Source: CBFHOS01 sp965657645 (GTDB taxonomy: Bacteria; Pseudomonadota; Alphaproteobacteria; Puniceispirillales; Puniceispirillaceae). Taken from it: 30,943 bases of DNA. The translations under genes were made by a program, and so were the position numbers. Each line of letters begins with the position of its first letter. The stretch's first letter is position 1. The DNA lies in contig CBFHOS010000022.1 of the NCBI GenBank assembly GCA_965657645.1, positions 1 to 30,943 of the forward strand. Direction: 5' to 3'. The notes under the pieces were generated by a model. The model was not told the DNA's origin and did not search any database. It saw only the letters and a list, made by a program, of their open reading frames with translations. This document shows, piece by piece, positions 8,404 through 16,317 of the stretch.

Positions 8404-9074
8404 TATACTTTTCCCTCTGCCCGACTTGATTTCGCCCGGCGTAATCCGCTCGGGGTCAACACACCATCAAGCGCCATGTCATAAGGGCCAACCGGCACGC
8501 TGTCTACCTGCTGTTCATCATAGGCAAGGCCGATAATTGTCACCGCATGGCCATTATCACGTAATCCGGCAATCGTCCGGTCGTAAAATCCGCCACCATA
8601 GCCAAGCCGCCAACAACAATCATCAAACGCCAATAAAGGCGCGAGGATCACATCCGGCGTGACCAGCGGTGCGCTTTTGCGAGGCTGTAGGGTTTTATAG
8701 GGGCCGTCATCGAGTGGATCGCCAGGGGCATAGCGGTGAAAATCGAGCCCAAATCCCGGTTCCGGCGTTATCGGCATGGCGGTTACAATACCGGCATTAG
8801 CCAGCGCACTCACCAGCGGCAATGGCGATAGCTCGCTGCGGATCGGTAGATAGGCGGCGTAGATACCGGTGCCAAAATGACCAATGATCGTGTCGATCTG
8901 ACCCGCCAGCATATCCGCCGCATCTGGCCATTTAACCACGGCATCAGCCCGTGCAAGCGCAACGCTTTTGCGGAGCGCGGCCTTAGCCTCACTCGGATCT
9001 GTAGGATCTTTAGGATCTTTAGGATCTGTAGTCTCTGTAGGCGGTATGTTGTCGGGGGGAGGCGTCATAGACAT
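8403..9074 (-). CDS. 5-formyltetrahydrofolate cyclo-ligase
   Basis: The enzyme converts 5-formyl-THF to 5,10-methenyl-THF using ATP and belongs to the YgfA/MTHFS family. The product of about 223 residues has the family core AALRKSVALARA at the start and the hallmark GYGGGFYDRTIA near residue 165. DECCWRLG-like residues (AFDDCCWRL) lie just before it. The start at 9074 is chosen because the frame could extend to 9146 only by running through the 6S RNA; no clear Shine-Dalgarno supports either option. The first 18 residues are low-complexity and contain a DPK/DPT nonapeptide-like repeat encoded by 9-bp DNA repeats. The placement downstream of zapA and 6S RNA is the classic ssrS-ygfA arrangement. 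Confidence 0.9.
   Translation of the reverse strand: MSMTPPPDNIPPTETTDPKDPKDPTDPSEAKAALRKSVALARADAVVKWPDAADMLAGQIDTIIGHFGTGIYAAYLPIRSELSPLPLVSALANAGIVTAMPITPEPGFGLDFHRYAPGDPLDDGPYKTLQPRKSAPLVTPDVILAPLLAFDDCCWRLGYGGGFYDRTIAGLRDNGHAVTIIGLAYDEQQVDSVPVGPYDMALDGVLTPSGLRRAKSSRAEGKV
8994..9038. repeat. 9-bp tandem repeat in the 5-FCL N-terminus
   Basis: Four near-identical 9-base units plus one degenerate copy (core aggatcttt on the plus strand) run from 8994 to 9038. They encode alternating DPK/DPT/DPS triplets near the start of the 5-FCL protein. The units stay in frame, so copy-number change would only lengthen or shorten a disordered N-terminal tail. Confidence 0.8.
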
Positions 9075-9129
9075 AGGCGGCCGATCTGTTGCAAAGCCGA
9101 TCTGGCAGTTAAGGGCGACGACCAGCACA

Positions 9130-9274
9130 ACCGTCGGTGCGTTCATCCTCTGTGACCTGCTTTGCAGGTGGGCGCCGCAAGTAGCCAGACCACGATCCGG
9201 CCAGAGGCAGCTCCCGAGAGTGAAATTATGGCCCCAGGGATCGAAAATCCAAACGCAAAGTCCAGTCGTCGCTT
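9130..9274 (-). ncRNA. ssrS: 6S RNA
   Basis: 6S RNA mimics an open promoter and sequesters the housekeeping sigma-factor RNA polymerase. The interval between zapA and the 5-FCL gene is its conserved location. On the minus strand a closing stem can be drawn: GCGTT (9256-9252) with AACGC (9143-9139), followed by ATCCCTG with CAGAGGAT separated by one bulged A. The interior contains the hallmark tccctgggg block at the 5' side and the GGCGCCCACCTGCAAAGCAGGT block at the 3' side, with a perfect acctgc/gcaggt mini-hairpin. The ends are estimates from the predicted promoter and closing stem. The RNA was recognised from structure and context, not from a database search. Confidence 0.8.
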
Positions 9275-9280
9275 GGCTTA

Positions 9281-9309
9281 TACCTAGTGTGTTGCGTGCC
9301 GCGATGCAA
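9281..9309 (-). promoter_or_regulatory. Predicted 6S RNA promoter inside the zapA 3' end
   Basis: On the minus strand TTGCAT (9309-9304) and TAGGTA (9286-9281) are spaced by 17 bases, giving a sigma-70-like promoter with a start near 9274. The -10 box overlaps the zapA stop codon at 9284-9286, so the 6S RNA promoter is embedded in the end of zapA. The -10 is imperfect and its position is inferred. Confidence 0.4.
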
Positions 9310-9664
9310 GTGTAGAGGCGATATTGGCAATCTTTTCAGCCGCCGACTCCAACGCCGCCGCGGCCGCGTCCTCAGACTGGTCCGGCGTAGCATTTGGCGC
9401 CGCTCCATTTGACGTCACATCACTTGACGTCGCATCGCTCTTCTTGGCTTCACTAATCTTGGCATCATTGGCCTTGTCGGCGAGTATCAGTGTAACCATT
9501 GCCAAAAGCCGTGCATCACCAATCTGGCCAACCGCGCCAATGAGTTCCTGCAAAATGCTCTCGACCTCTGCCCCAAGCGCGGCGACATGTGCCTCCTCGC
9601 CCGGCCCACACCCAATTTGATACGGCGTTCCATTCAACCGGACGGTAACGACGGACTGGCTCAT
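9284..9664 (-). CDS. zapA: Cell division protein ZapA
   Basis: ZapA bundles FtsZ filaments at the division site. The 126-residue product starts MSQSVVTVRLNGTPYQIGC, a typical ZapA N-terminal domain, and continues EEAHVAALGAEVESILQEL and ARLLAMVTLILADK, the conserved dimerisation region. After residue 75 it has an Ala/Ser/Asp-rich tail with low conservation and a predicted C-terminal helix (AAALESAAEKIANIA). The start ATG overlaps the upstream gene's stop as ATGA. Identification is strengthened by 6S RNA and 5-FCL immediately downstream. Confidence 0.88.
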   Translation of the reverse strand: MSQSVVTVRLNGTPYQIGCGPGEEAHVAALGAEVESILQELIGAVGQIGDARLLAMVTLILADKANDAKISEAKKSDATSSDVTSNGAAPNATPDQSEDAAAAALESAAEKIANIASTLASRHATH

Positions 9665-10041
9665 TCAGTGCCTCCTGCTTGGGTAGGTGGAGCAATCGGT
9701 GCGGGGCTGGCGTCAGAGGATGATGCGCTTTGGTCCCCAGAGATAGATGAGGCCCCAGTGACAGATGAGGCCCCAGAGATAGATGAGGCTTCAGTAACAG
9801 ATGAGGCTTCAGCGGCGCTAACGATAGTCATCGCCTGTTCAATCTTGGAATCGATCATTTCGAGTTCAGCAATAACAGCGCCCATATCCACATCAGACCC
9901 AGCCGATGAAGACCCGTCCATTTCAGACGCAGCCATTTTAGAAGCCGCCATTTCAGAAGCGGTGGGTATAGCAAGAAGCGCCGATTCCAGTGCGGCGAGT
10001 GCTTCTCCTAGTTTTTTTTCGGCTTCAGCCAAACGCGACAT
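9661..10041 (-). CDS. Small coiled-coil protein upstream of zapA (DUF4164-like)
   Basis: The 126-residue product begins with a helical, Ala/Glu/Leu-rich segment (MSRLAEAEKKLGEALAALES) and has a second helix near residues 52-75 (MGAVIAELEMIDSKIEQAMTIV). Both look like short coiled coils. The parts between and after are Ser/Ala/Met- and Ser/Gly-rich low complexity built from tandem DNA repeats (three 15-bp units at 9918-9962; 18-bp units at 9735-9824). Small coiled-coil proteins, in some genomes assigned to DUF4164, commonly precede zapA in alphaproteobacteria, and the ATGA coupling to zapA fits that. A role in division is an inference from position only. It is probably a real gene rather than chance, given the overlap with zapA and codon use. 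Confidence 0.65.
   Translation of the reverse strand: MSRLAEAEKKLGEALAALESALLAIPTASEMAASKMAASEMDGSSSAGSDVDMGAVIAELEMIDSKIEQAMTIVSAAEASSVTEASSISGASSVTGASSISGDQSASSSDASPAPIAPPTQAGGTE
9735..9824. repeat. 18-bp tandem repeat, about 4.5 copies, in the zapA-upstream gene
   Basis: Units ccccagagatagatgagg and ccccagtgacagatgagg alternate at 9735, 9753 and 9771, with further diverged copies at 9789 and 9807. They encode repeating ASS-I/V-S/T-G/E hexapeptides in the C-terminal third of the small coiled-coil protein. Confidence 0.85.
9918..9962. repeat. 15-bp tandem repeat, three copies
   Basis: Units at 9918-9932, 9933-9947 and 9948-9962 (consensus ccatttcagaagccg) encode the alternating ASEMA/ASKMA pentapeptides in the middle of the small coiled-coil protein. 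It is a second, independent repeat array in the same gene. Confidence 0.8.
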
Positions 10042-10412
10042 TGCTTTATGAGCTTTCTGGCAATCGTTACTATTGTTTTCAAAAGAACATCAAACAAAGC
10101 CCAACATCTTTGGCTCTCATGTTCCACTAATCACAAATACTATTGAAAAGATAGCATGTTACAGGGCAAAGTTTGCACCAAGTCATAATCTAAATAAAGC
10201 CCCAAATTAGTGTGTAAAACACGTTTATCAATATTGGGCACATGATTGGTGAAGTAGCCGTGGCAAATTACCCACCATCAGCAATTGACGTAGCCAATCA
10301 AGACAGGCAGATTGCGGGAAGTTTTAGTGCATCGATGACGCTCGTATCGAACGTCCAACGGGTGGCATGCAGAATTAGATAGGGTGCGTCTTGCACCTAT
10401 ACGGAGAGCCAA
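10042..10412. other. Gene-free divergent region upstream of transketolase
   Basis: This AT-richer stretch separates the minus-strand zapA group from tkt, so it should hold two divergent promoters; I could not pick a convincing -35/-10 pair for either. Visible structure includes GTGT-AAA-ACAC (10212-10222) inside a weaker outer pairing GCCCCAA (10199-10205) with TTGGGC (10234-10239). A small hairpin, agggtgc/gcacct, lies at 10381-10398 just upstream of the tkt ribosome-binding site (GGAGA at 10403-10407). A short open frame at 10242-10382 is listed separately. Confidence 0.5.
10242..10382 (+). CDS. Possible short ORF in frame with and upstream of tkt
   Basis: An ATG at 10242 opens a 46-codon frame ending in TAG at 10380-10382, in the same frame as tkt and 30 bases upstream of its ATG. 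Part of it (VANYPPSAIDVAN) loosely resembles the tkt N-terminus (MANSPARQDMAN), with 13 of 14 matching bases around tggcaaatt-ccca. There is no clear ribosome-binding site. It may be a leader ORF, a decayed duplication of the tkt start, or chance. Confidence 0.15.
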   Translation: MIGEVAVANYPPSAIDVANQDRQIAGSFSASMTLVSNVQRVACRIR

Positions 10413-12395
10413 ATGGCAAATTCCCCAGCTAGACAAGACATGGCAAATGCCATTCGCGCCCTCTCGATGGATGCTGTTGAAGCAGCCAAATCCGGCCACC
10501 CCGGCATGCCGATGGGCATGGCCGATGCCGCCACGGCATTGTTCGCCGACCATCTAAAATTCGATGCAAGCGCACCGCATTGGCCAGACCGTGACCGATT
10601 CGTTCTATCGGCAGGACATGGCTCGATGCTGGTCTATGCATTGCTACATCTAACTGGTTATCAGGATATGACGATCGACGAGATCCGCAATTTCCGCCAG
10701 CTTGGTGCCAAGACCGCGGGCCACCCTGAATTCGGCCATGCGACTGGCATTGAAACAACCACTGGACCACTAGGACAGGGCATTGCCAATGCCGTTGGTA
10801 TGGCGATGAGCGAGCGCCATCTGGCGGCGGTGCATGGTGATGATCTGGTTGATCATTACACTTATGTTATCGCTGGTGATGGTTGCCTTATGGAAGGCAT
10901 CAGCCACGAGGCCGCATCAATGGCCGGACATATGGGTCTTGGCCGGTTAATCGTGCTGTTTGACGATAATGGCATTTCAATTGACGGTAGCACCGACCTA
11001 ACCGTTTCCGATGATACGACTGGCCGCTTTGAGGCTTATGGCTGGGATGTGCTTAGCGTTGACGGCCACGATATGGACGCCGTATCAGCCGCTATCGCCA
11101 CCGCCAAAAAAGACCAGAGCAAGCCGACTTTGATCCGGTGTAAAACCGTGATTGGTTATGGTGCGCCGACAAAATCCGGCACGTCTGGTGTGCATGGTGC
11201 GCCGCTTGGTGGTGATGAAATCGCTGGCACGCGCGCCGCTCTTGGATGGGATCACGCGCCATTTGAAATTCCGGCTGATATTATCGCCAATTGGCGCGCG
11301 GTTGGCAGCAAGGGCGCCGATGCCCGTGCCGCATGGGAAAAGCGTCATGCCGCGTCTGATAGCGCAAGCTTTGACAGCGCGATGGAAGTTGATGTAGCGG
11401 CGGCTATTGCGCCTGCGGTTCTGGAATGGAAAAACAATCTTGCCGCTTCCCCGCAAAAACTGGCCACCCGAGTGGCGAGCCAAAAGGCAATCGAGGCTAT
11501 CCTGCCGGCATGTCCGGCGCTATTTGGTGGATCGGCCGATTTGACCGGATCAAACAATACCAGAGTGGCGGATCACCAGATTTTCAGCCGCGATAATTAT
11601 GCCGGTAGCTATATCCATTATGGTGTGCGTGAACATGGCATGGCCGCCGCGATGAACGGTATCGCCTTGCATGGTGGCACTATTCCATTTGGCGGCACGT
11701 TCTTGGTCTTTACTGATTATTGCCGTCCGTCTATCCGCCTATCAGCGCTCATGCGCCAGCGGGTTATCTATGTCATGACGCATGATTCTATCGGCCTTGG
11801 CGAGGATGGCCCAACGCACCAGCCTGTCGAGCATGTTGGCGCTCTGCGGATTATGCCAAACGTCAATGTGTACCGTCCGGGTGACGCGGTTGAGACAGCC
11901 GAGGCATGGGAATGCGCGCTGATGACCGCCGAGACACCATCTATTCTGGCGCTTAGCCGTCAAGGGCTAGAGCAATTCCGTAGCGGTGATATGGCCGAGA
12001 ACAAAACCGCCAAAGGCGCCTATGTCATTGCTGGCGAAACCGACGCACCTGCCGTTACATTATTGGCATCCGGCTCTGAGGTTGGCATTGCCCTTGGGGC
12101 GCGTGAAGCGCTCGCCGCAGATGGTATCAAGGCGCGCGTTGTCTCAGTGCCTTGTCTAGATTTATTCTGGCAACAGGATGATGCCTACCGCGCGTCGGTA
12201 TTGGGCACCGCACCACGGATTGTTATCGAGGCTGGCATGCGCCAACCATGGGACCGGATGTTATCTGATAATGATGGCTTTATCGGCATGGATGATTTTG
12301 GTGCATCGGCCCCTATTAATGATCTCTATGCGCATTTTGGCATCACCAGCGAAGCCGTAATAGCCGAGGCAAAACGTCTCATAGCCAACGCGTAA
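10413..12395 (+). CDS. tkt: Transketolase
   Basis: Transketolase is the thiamine-diphosphate enzyme moving two-carbon units in the pentose phosphate (and Calvin) pathways. The 660-residue product has SGHPGMPMGMAD near residue 27 and TGPLGQGIANAVGMA. The ThDP motif starts with GDG (155-157) and ends with the Asn of DDNG (186). Pyrimidine-domain motifs GVREHGMAAAMNGIALHGG and EDGPTHQPVEHV follow. Length matches the family. A GGAGA ribosome-binding site precedes the ATG. It heads a plus-strand series with gap, efp and suhB; the tkt-gap gap is about 105 bases without a visible terminator, so co-transcription is possible. Confidence 0.97.
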   Translation: MANSPARQDMANAIRALSMDAVEAAKSGHPGMPMGMADAATALFADHLKFDASAPHWPDRDRFVLSAGHGSMLVYALLHLTGYQDMTIDEIRNFRQLGAKTAGHPEFGHATGIETTTGPLGQGIANAVGMAMSERHLAAVHGDDLVDHYTYVIAGDGCLMEGISHEAASMAGHMGLGRLIVLFDDNGISIDGSTDLTVSDDTTGRFEAYGWDVLSVDGHDMDAVSAAIATAKKDQSKPTLIRCKTVIGYGAPTKSGTSGVHGAPLGGDEIAGTRAALGWDHAPFEIPADIIANWRAVGSKGADARAAWEKRHAASDSASFDSAMEVDVAAAIAPAVLEWKNNLAASPQKLATRVASQKAIEAILPACPALFGGSADLTGSNNTRVADHQIFSRDNYAGSYIHYGVREHGMAAAMNGIALHGGTIPFGGTFLVFTDYCRPSIRLSALMRQRVIYVMTHDSIGLGEDGPTHQPVEHVGALRIMPNVNVYRPGDAVETAEAWECALMTAETPSILALSRQGLEQFRSGDMAENKTAKGAYVIAGETDAPAVTLLASGSEVGIALGAREALAADGIKARVVSVPCLDLFWQQDDAYRASVLGTAPRIVIEAGMRQPWDRMLSDNDGFIGMDDFGASAPINDLYAHFGITSEAVIAEAKRLIANA

Positions 12396-12500
12396 TGACC
12401 CCTTATTATTGATCGCAACATATCTGAACAAACCAGTGGAATTAGTATCGTAACGTCTGTTTTTTGTGCCAATCAAAAACCCATTTAACGGGAGACAAGT

Positions 12501-13508
12501 ATGACTATTCGCGTTGCCATTAGCGGCTTTGGTCGCATTGGAAGGATGACTTTACGGGCGTTAGTTGAGACCAACAGGGACGATATCGAAATCGTCCTGA
12601 TCAATAGCCCCGGCGCGGTTGCCACATCAGCCCATCTCTATGAATTCGATTCGGTCCAAGGACGCGCCATTGGTGATGTGTCCTTTGGCGACGATTGGCT
12701 GGATGTGGGTCGCGGCAAAATTCATATGACTCATGAACGCGATCCGGCAAACATTCCTCATGCCGCCCATAATATCGATATCGTGATGGAATGTTCGGGC
12801 CGGTTCAATGATGCCGCAAAATGCGCCGCGCATCTTCATGCCGGGGCAAAGAAAGTCCTTGTATCCGCCCCATGTAAGGGTGCCGAGGCGACCATCGTTT
12901 ATGGCGTCAATCACCACGATATTCTGCCCGATCATAAAATCCTGTCGAACGCATCCTGTACGACCAATTGCCTCGCCCCTATCGCCAAAGCGCTCAATGA
13001 CGCGCTGGGCATCGAGGCGGGATATATGACCACCATCCATGCCTATACCGGTGATCAGCCTGTGCTCGATACCAGCCATCATGATTTACGGCGGGCGCGG
13101 GCGGCGGGATTATCAATGATCCCAACATCAACCGGTGCGGCGCGGTCCGTCGGCGACGTGTTGCCTGAATTAAAGGGCAAGTTGAACGGATCGGCCATTC
13201 GGGTACCAACACCCAATGTTTCCGTGATCGATTTCGGCTTTACCTCGGCCACCGCCACATCATCAAAAGCAGTGAACGATATTTTGCGCGACGCCGCCAA
13301 TGGCCCAATGAAAGGCGTGCTTGCGATTAACGAGCGGCCATTGGTCTCGATTGACTTTACCCATAACCCGCATTCATCAATTGCCGACATTACCCAGACC
13401 CATGTTATGGATGATCACCTCGTGCGGGTGCTTGCATGGTATGATAATGAATGGGGTTTTTCGTGCCGAATGCTGGACAATGCGGCCGAAATCGGCAAAA
13501 CACTCTAA
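12501..13508 (+). CDS. gap: Type I glyceraldehyde-3-phosphate dehydrogenase, NADP-type pocket
   Basis: The enzyme interconverts GAP and 1,3-bisphosphoglycerate. The 335-residue product has the Rossmann motif GFGRIGRM at 9-16, catalytic Cys153 in SNASCTTNC, His180 in MTTIHAYTGDQ, and the C-terminal WYDNEWGFS motif. Two cofactor positions are unusual. The conserved Asp after the second beta strand (normally IND) is Ser36 (INSPG). The usual LDLPH is LDTSH (Thr191-Ser192), like the Ala-Ser of chloroplast NADP-GAPDH. In the known Bacillus work, replacing Asp32, Leu187 and Pro188 shifts preference to NADP, so I infer NADP(H) use. A GGGAG ribosome-binding site sits upstream. An erythrose-4-phosphate dehydrogenase is less likely, as its usual Glu at this site is absent. 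Confidence 0.95.
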   Translation: MTIRVAISGFGRIGRMTLRALVETNRDDIEIVLINSPGAVATSAHLYEFDSVQGRAIGDVSFGDDWLDVGRGKIHMTHERDPANIPHAAHNIDIVMECSGRFNDAAKCAAHLHAGAKKVLVSAPCKGAEATIVYGVNHHDILPDHKILSNASCTTNCLAPIAKALNDALGIEAGYMTTIHAYTGDQPVLDTSHHDLRRARAAGLSMIPTSTGAARSVGDVLPELKGKLNGSAIRVPTPNVSVIDFGFTSATATSSKAVNDILRDAANGPMKGVLAINERPLVSIDFTHNPHSSIADITQTHVMDDHLVRVLAWYDNEWGFSCRMLDNAAEIGKTL

Positions 13509-13581
13509 ACGAGATTGTAATGCATGGCCGCGTTCGACTATTGTCGGCCGCGGTGAAGGCCAAAGAATTTAGGAATAAGTC

Positions 13582-14148
13582 ATGAAATTAAACGGAAATG
13601 CCATCAAGCCCGGCAACGTCATCGAACATAATAATCGGCTCTGGACCGCGGTTAAAGTGGCCCATGTAAAGCCCGGTAAAGGTGGCGCCTTTGCCCAGAT
13701 CGAATTGCGCGACATCCGCGACGGCACCAAATTGAACGAACGCTTCCGGTCATCAGAAACCGTAGAGCGGGTGATTTTGGATGAGGCGTCATGCACCTTT
13801 CTTTATGAGGATGGCGACAATCTGGTCTTTATGCATCCAGAAACATTCGAGCAAATCAGCATCAGCGTCGATATGGTTGGCGAGCGTGCCGCGTTTTTGC
13901 AAGACGGTATGGCGGTCACCATGTCCAGCCATGAAGGCGAGCCGATCTCGGTTGCGCTACCCGATACTGTGATTATGGAAATTGTCGAGGCCGATGCCGT
14001 GGTGAAAGGCCAGACGGCGTCATCAAGCTTTAAGCCAGCCATTTTGGAAAATGGTGTTCGGGTTATGGTGCCCCCACATATCGAAATGGGTACACGCATT
14101 GTTGTGCGTCCGGAAGATAACAGCTATGTAGAGCGCGCAAAGAGCTAG
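13582..14148 (+). CDS. efp: Elongation factor P
   Basis: EF-P relieves ribosome stalling at polyproline stretches. The 188-residue product begins MKLNGNAIKPGNVIEHNNRLW and has the loop VKPGKGGAF with Lys33 at the position beta-lysylated by EpmA in other bacteria. The middle and C-terminal OB folds follow, with the signature EPISVALPDTVIMEIVEAD. Length is standard. An AGGA ribosome-binding site precedes it. Polyproline targets exist in this same window: TolA has 11 consecutive prolines, and the secreted protein at 17579 has PPPPP. Confidence 0.96.
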   Translation: MKLNGNAIKPGNVIEHNNRLWTAVKVAHVKPGKGGAFAQIELRDIRDGTKLNERFRSSETVERVILDEASCTFLYEDGDNLVFMHPETFEQISISVDMVGERAAFLQDGMAVTMSSHEGEPISVALPDTVIMEIVEADAVVKGQTASSSFKPAILENGVRVMVPPHIEMGTRIVVRPEDNSYVERAKS

Positions 14149-14180
14149 TTCTTCTATTTCATCCAGATCGGAATTCATTA

Positions 14181-14996
14181 ATGGCCCAGCAATCCGCTTT
14201 GATCAATGTCATGCAGAAAGCCGCAAACGCCGCTAGTCGCGGCATGTTGCGTGATTTCGGTGAGGTCGAAAATCTTCAGGTAAGCCGCAAAGGCCCAGCC
14301 GATTTCGTGAGCCGCGCCGATATTAATGCCGAGCGCACAATCCGCCGCGAGCTTGAAAAAGCCCGTCCAGATTGGGGCTTTTTGATGGAAGAAGGCGGCG
14401 TTGTTGAAGGGGCCGATCCCGATGCGCCGGTCTGGGTTATTGATCCGATCGATGGCACCACGAATTTCCTGCACGGCATTCCTCACTTTGCCATTTCGAT
14501 TGCGGTTATGGAAAAATCGGCCCAAGGCGATGACACTATTACCGCCGCATCGATTTTTGACCCAACTAGAAATGAGTTCTTTTTTGCCGAGCGCGGCAAA
14601 GGTGCTTATTTGAACGAACGCCGTCTGCGTGTATCTGGACGACGGACCATGCCGGATAGCCTATTTGCGACTGGCATTCCCTTTCTGGGACGCGGTGATG
14701 CCGACGAGCATGATCGTTTTCGCACCGAGCTTGGCAATGTAATGGCAGTTTCATCTGGGGTGCGCCGTGCCGGTTCTGCGGCGCTTGATCTGGCATGGGT
14801 CGCGGCCGGTCGTTATGACGGCTATTGGGAGCGCGGTTTGGAAATCTGGGATATCGCCGCTGGCATTTTGCTGGTCCGCGAGGCTGGTGGCTTTGTGTCT
14901 GATTTTGCCTCACGCGATCGGGCCCTTGCCAGTGGTGACATTGTTGCCGCCAATCCGACCATTCATAAAACCCTGCTAAAAACCCTGCGCGAATAG
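14181..14996 (+). CDS. suhB: Inositol monophosphatase family protein (SuhB-like)
   Basis: This is a Li-sensitive, Mg-dependent phosphatase of the IMPase family. In proteobacteria SuhB also associates with transcription antitermination complexes. The 271-residue product shows the three metal-site motifs: LMEEGG (Glu70/71), WVIDPIDGTTNF (Asp88, Asp91) and WDIAAGILLVREAGG (Asp224). Length matches. It starts 32 bases after efp, suggesting co-transcription. The substrate (inositol phosphate, fructose bisphosphate or other) cannot be fixed from sequence. Confidence 0.9.
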   Translation: MAQQSALINVMQKAANAASRGMLRDFGEVENLQVSRKGPADFVSRADINAERTIRRELEKARPDWGFLMEEGGVVEGADPDAPVWVIDPIDGTTNFLHGIPHFAISIAVMEKSAQGDDTITAASIFDPTRNEFFFAERGKGAYLNERRLRVSGRRTMPDSLFATGIPFLGRGDADEHDRFRTELGNVMAVSSGVRRAGSAALDLAWVAAGRYDGYWERGLEIWDIAAGILLVREAGGFVSDFASRDRALASGDIVAANPTIHKTLLKTLRE

Positions 14997-15201
14997 GCCA
15001 ACCAGCCTAGGTGTGATAGTGGGTGCCAGCCAGATTGCTATTTTAGCAAAATGTGACTTCGCGCTTTTCCACTGGCCATATTCCTGCCATTCTTCATAGT
15101 AATAGTCATACCGTCATGGTCTGGGCCACTGGCTTGGACATGCGTATGTCTGATTTGATTGGCTTGAGGCATAGATGCTGGGTGCCAGAGGAGCGTAAAT
15201 A
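14997..15201. other. Gene-free stretch with a short hairpin and direct repeats
   Basis: The 205 bases between suhB and the stator-like pair contain a perfect 6-bp hairpin TTGCTA-TTT-TAGCAA (15035-15049) with no following U-tract. Two short direct repeats are also present: gggtgccag near 15020 and 15180, and ccactggc near 15070 and 15124. I see no gene or clear promoter. The next gene has GGAG about nine bases before its ATG. Confidence 0.4.
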
Positions 15202-16317
15202 ATGACCGATCCCCGCCGCTATTTAATTCGGATGATTTTATTTCTGATAGTCGTCGGTGGCATCGCCGCCCTGTTGCACCAGCCATTGATTAGCGCATTT
15301 ATGGGTAATCCGGCGCTAAACGGCGTTATTTTATGTGCCCTCGCTCTTGGCATTGCCTATTCCATCAGACAGATTTTGCGCCTATCGCCGGAACGCCGCT
15401 GGCTTAATGGCTTGCGTGAAAACGGTAAACTAGACCAACCCAATGCAAAGCCGGTTTTGCTGGCGACTGTTTATGCGATGCTTGCCGACCAGAGACATGA
15501 CGCCCAGCTCTCGGCGCTGTCTCTGCGTTCAGTGCTTGATGGCGTTGCCGCCCGCCTCGATGAGGGCCGCGAGATTTCACGTTATATGATTGGCCTATTG
15601 GTGTTTTTGGGCCTGCTCGGCACGTTCTGGGGTCTATTACAGACAATCGGCGCGGTTGGCCTAGTGGTTGGCTCGCTTGACGCTGATGCCACAGATTTTG
15701 GCAAGATGATGACCCAGCTCCGTGAGGGGCTTGATGCGCCATTATCGGGCATGGCAACGGCCTTTTCCTCATCATTATTTGGCCTTGCAGGATCGTTGAT
15801 TCTTGGCTTTCTCGATCTCCAGCTTGGACAGGCGATGGGCCGGTTCTTTAATGAATTGGAAGATTGGCTATCCGCCTTTGCCAGATTTAACGACAGCAGC
15901 CCAGCCAGCCCCGCAGTAGCACAGTCGCCATTGGCCTCTGGCATGAGCGAAGAAGCGGCGCGGGCATTATTGTCATTGTCACATTCGATCGCCGCCGGTG
16001 AAGAAAACCGGAGCGCAACGCTAGTCCAGCTCAACAAATTGAACCTCAGCATTGCCGGCATTAACGAAGCGCTGCTCGATGACCGCAGGCTCCGCGAGCA
16101 ACTGGCCGAACTCAACGCCAACATCATCTCACTATCAGAAGATCTACGCCAAGACCGTGATCGTCAGGGACAGATTGTTGGCACAGAATTGCGCGGATTG
16201 TCCGCGGCAATCGCCAATCTTATCAACGTCAAGCCGGTGACAAAAAGCCCGCCAAAATCATCTGCCCGCCCAGCTAACCAACCAACCAACTCACCAGAAA
16301 CTGGGGATGACAAGTAA
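15202..16317 (+). CDS. MotA/TolQ/ExbB-superfamily channel protein with cytoplasmic tail
   Basis: The 371-residue product has four predicted transmembrane helices at about 8-30, 38-58, 128-158 and 182-204. The last two are the MotA/TolQ-type pore helices (LLVFLGLLGTFWGLLQTIG and GMATAFSSSLFGLAGSLILGF). About 70 residues of cytoplasm separate helices 2 and 3, as in MotA. The C-terminus extends about 165 residues beyond helix 4, with a coiled-coil-prone region (260-345) and a Pro/Ser-rich tail. Its stop overlaps the next gene's ATG as TAATG. The pair resembles a MotAB or TolQR motor, but no flagellar genes are nearby and bona fide tolQ is elsewhere in the window. It is probably a proton-conducting stator of unassigned function. 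Confidence 0.85.
   Translation: MTDPRRYLIRMILFLIVVGGIAALLHQPLISAFMGNPALNGVILCALALGIAYSIRQILRLSPERRWLNGLRENGKLDQPNAKPVLLATVYAMLADQRHDAQLSALSLRSVLDGVAARLDEGREISRYMIGLLVFLGLLGTFWGLLQTIGAVGLVVGSLDADATDFGKMMTQLREGLDAPLSGMATAFSSSLFGLAGSLILGFLDLQLGQAMGRFFNELEDWLSAFARFNDSSPASPAVAQSPLASGMSEEAARALLSLSHSIAAGEENRSATLVQLNKLNLSIAGINEALLDDRRLREQLAELNANIISLSEDLRQDRDRQGQIVGTELRGLSAAIANLINVKPVTKSPPKSSARPANQPTNSPETGDDK

Noticed and set aside
9075..9146. Extended 5-FCL start at 9146
   Set aside because: It would place coding sequence in the 6S RNA 3' end and adds residues not seen in the family.
9735..9962. CRISPR-like repeat array
   Set aside because: Repeats are adjacent 15- and 18-bp units with no spacers and lie in frame within a gene.
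12501..13508. Erythrose-4-phosphate dehydrogenase (Epd)
   Set aside because: The Glu of the Epd INEL motif is absent and the LDTSH and ASCTTNC regions fit GAPDH; the cofactor pocket change is better explained by NADP use.
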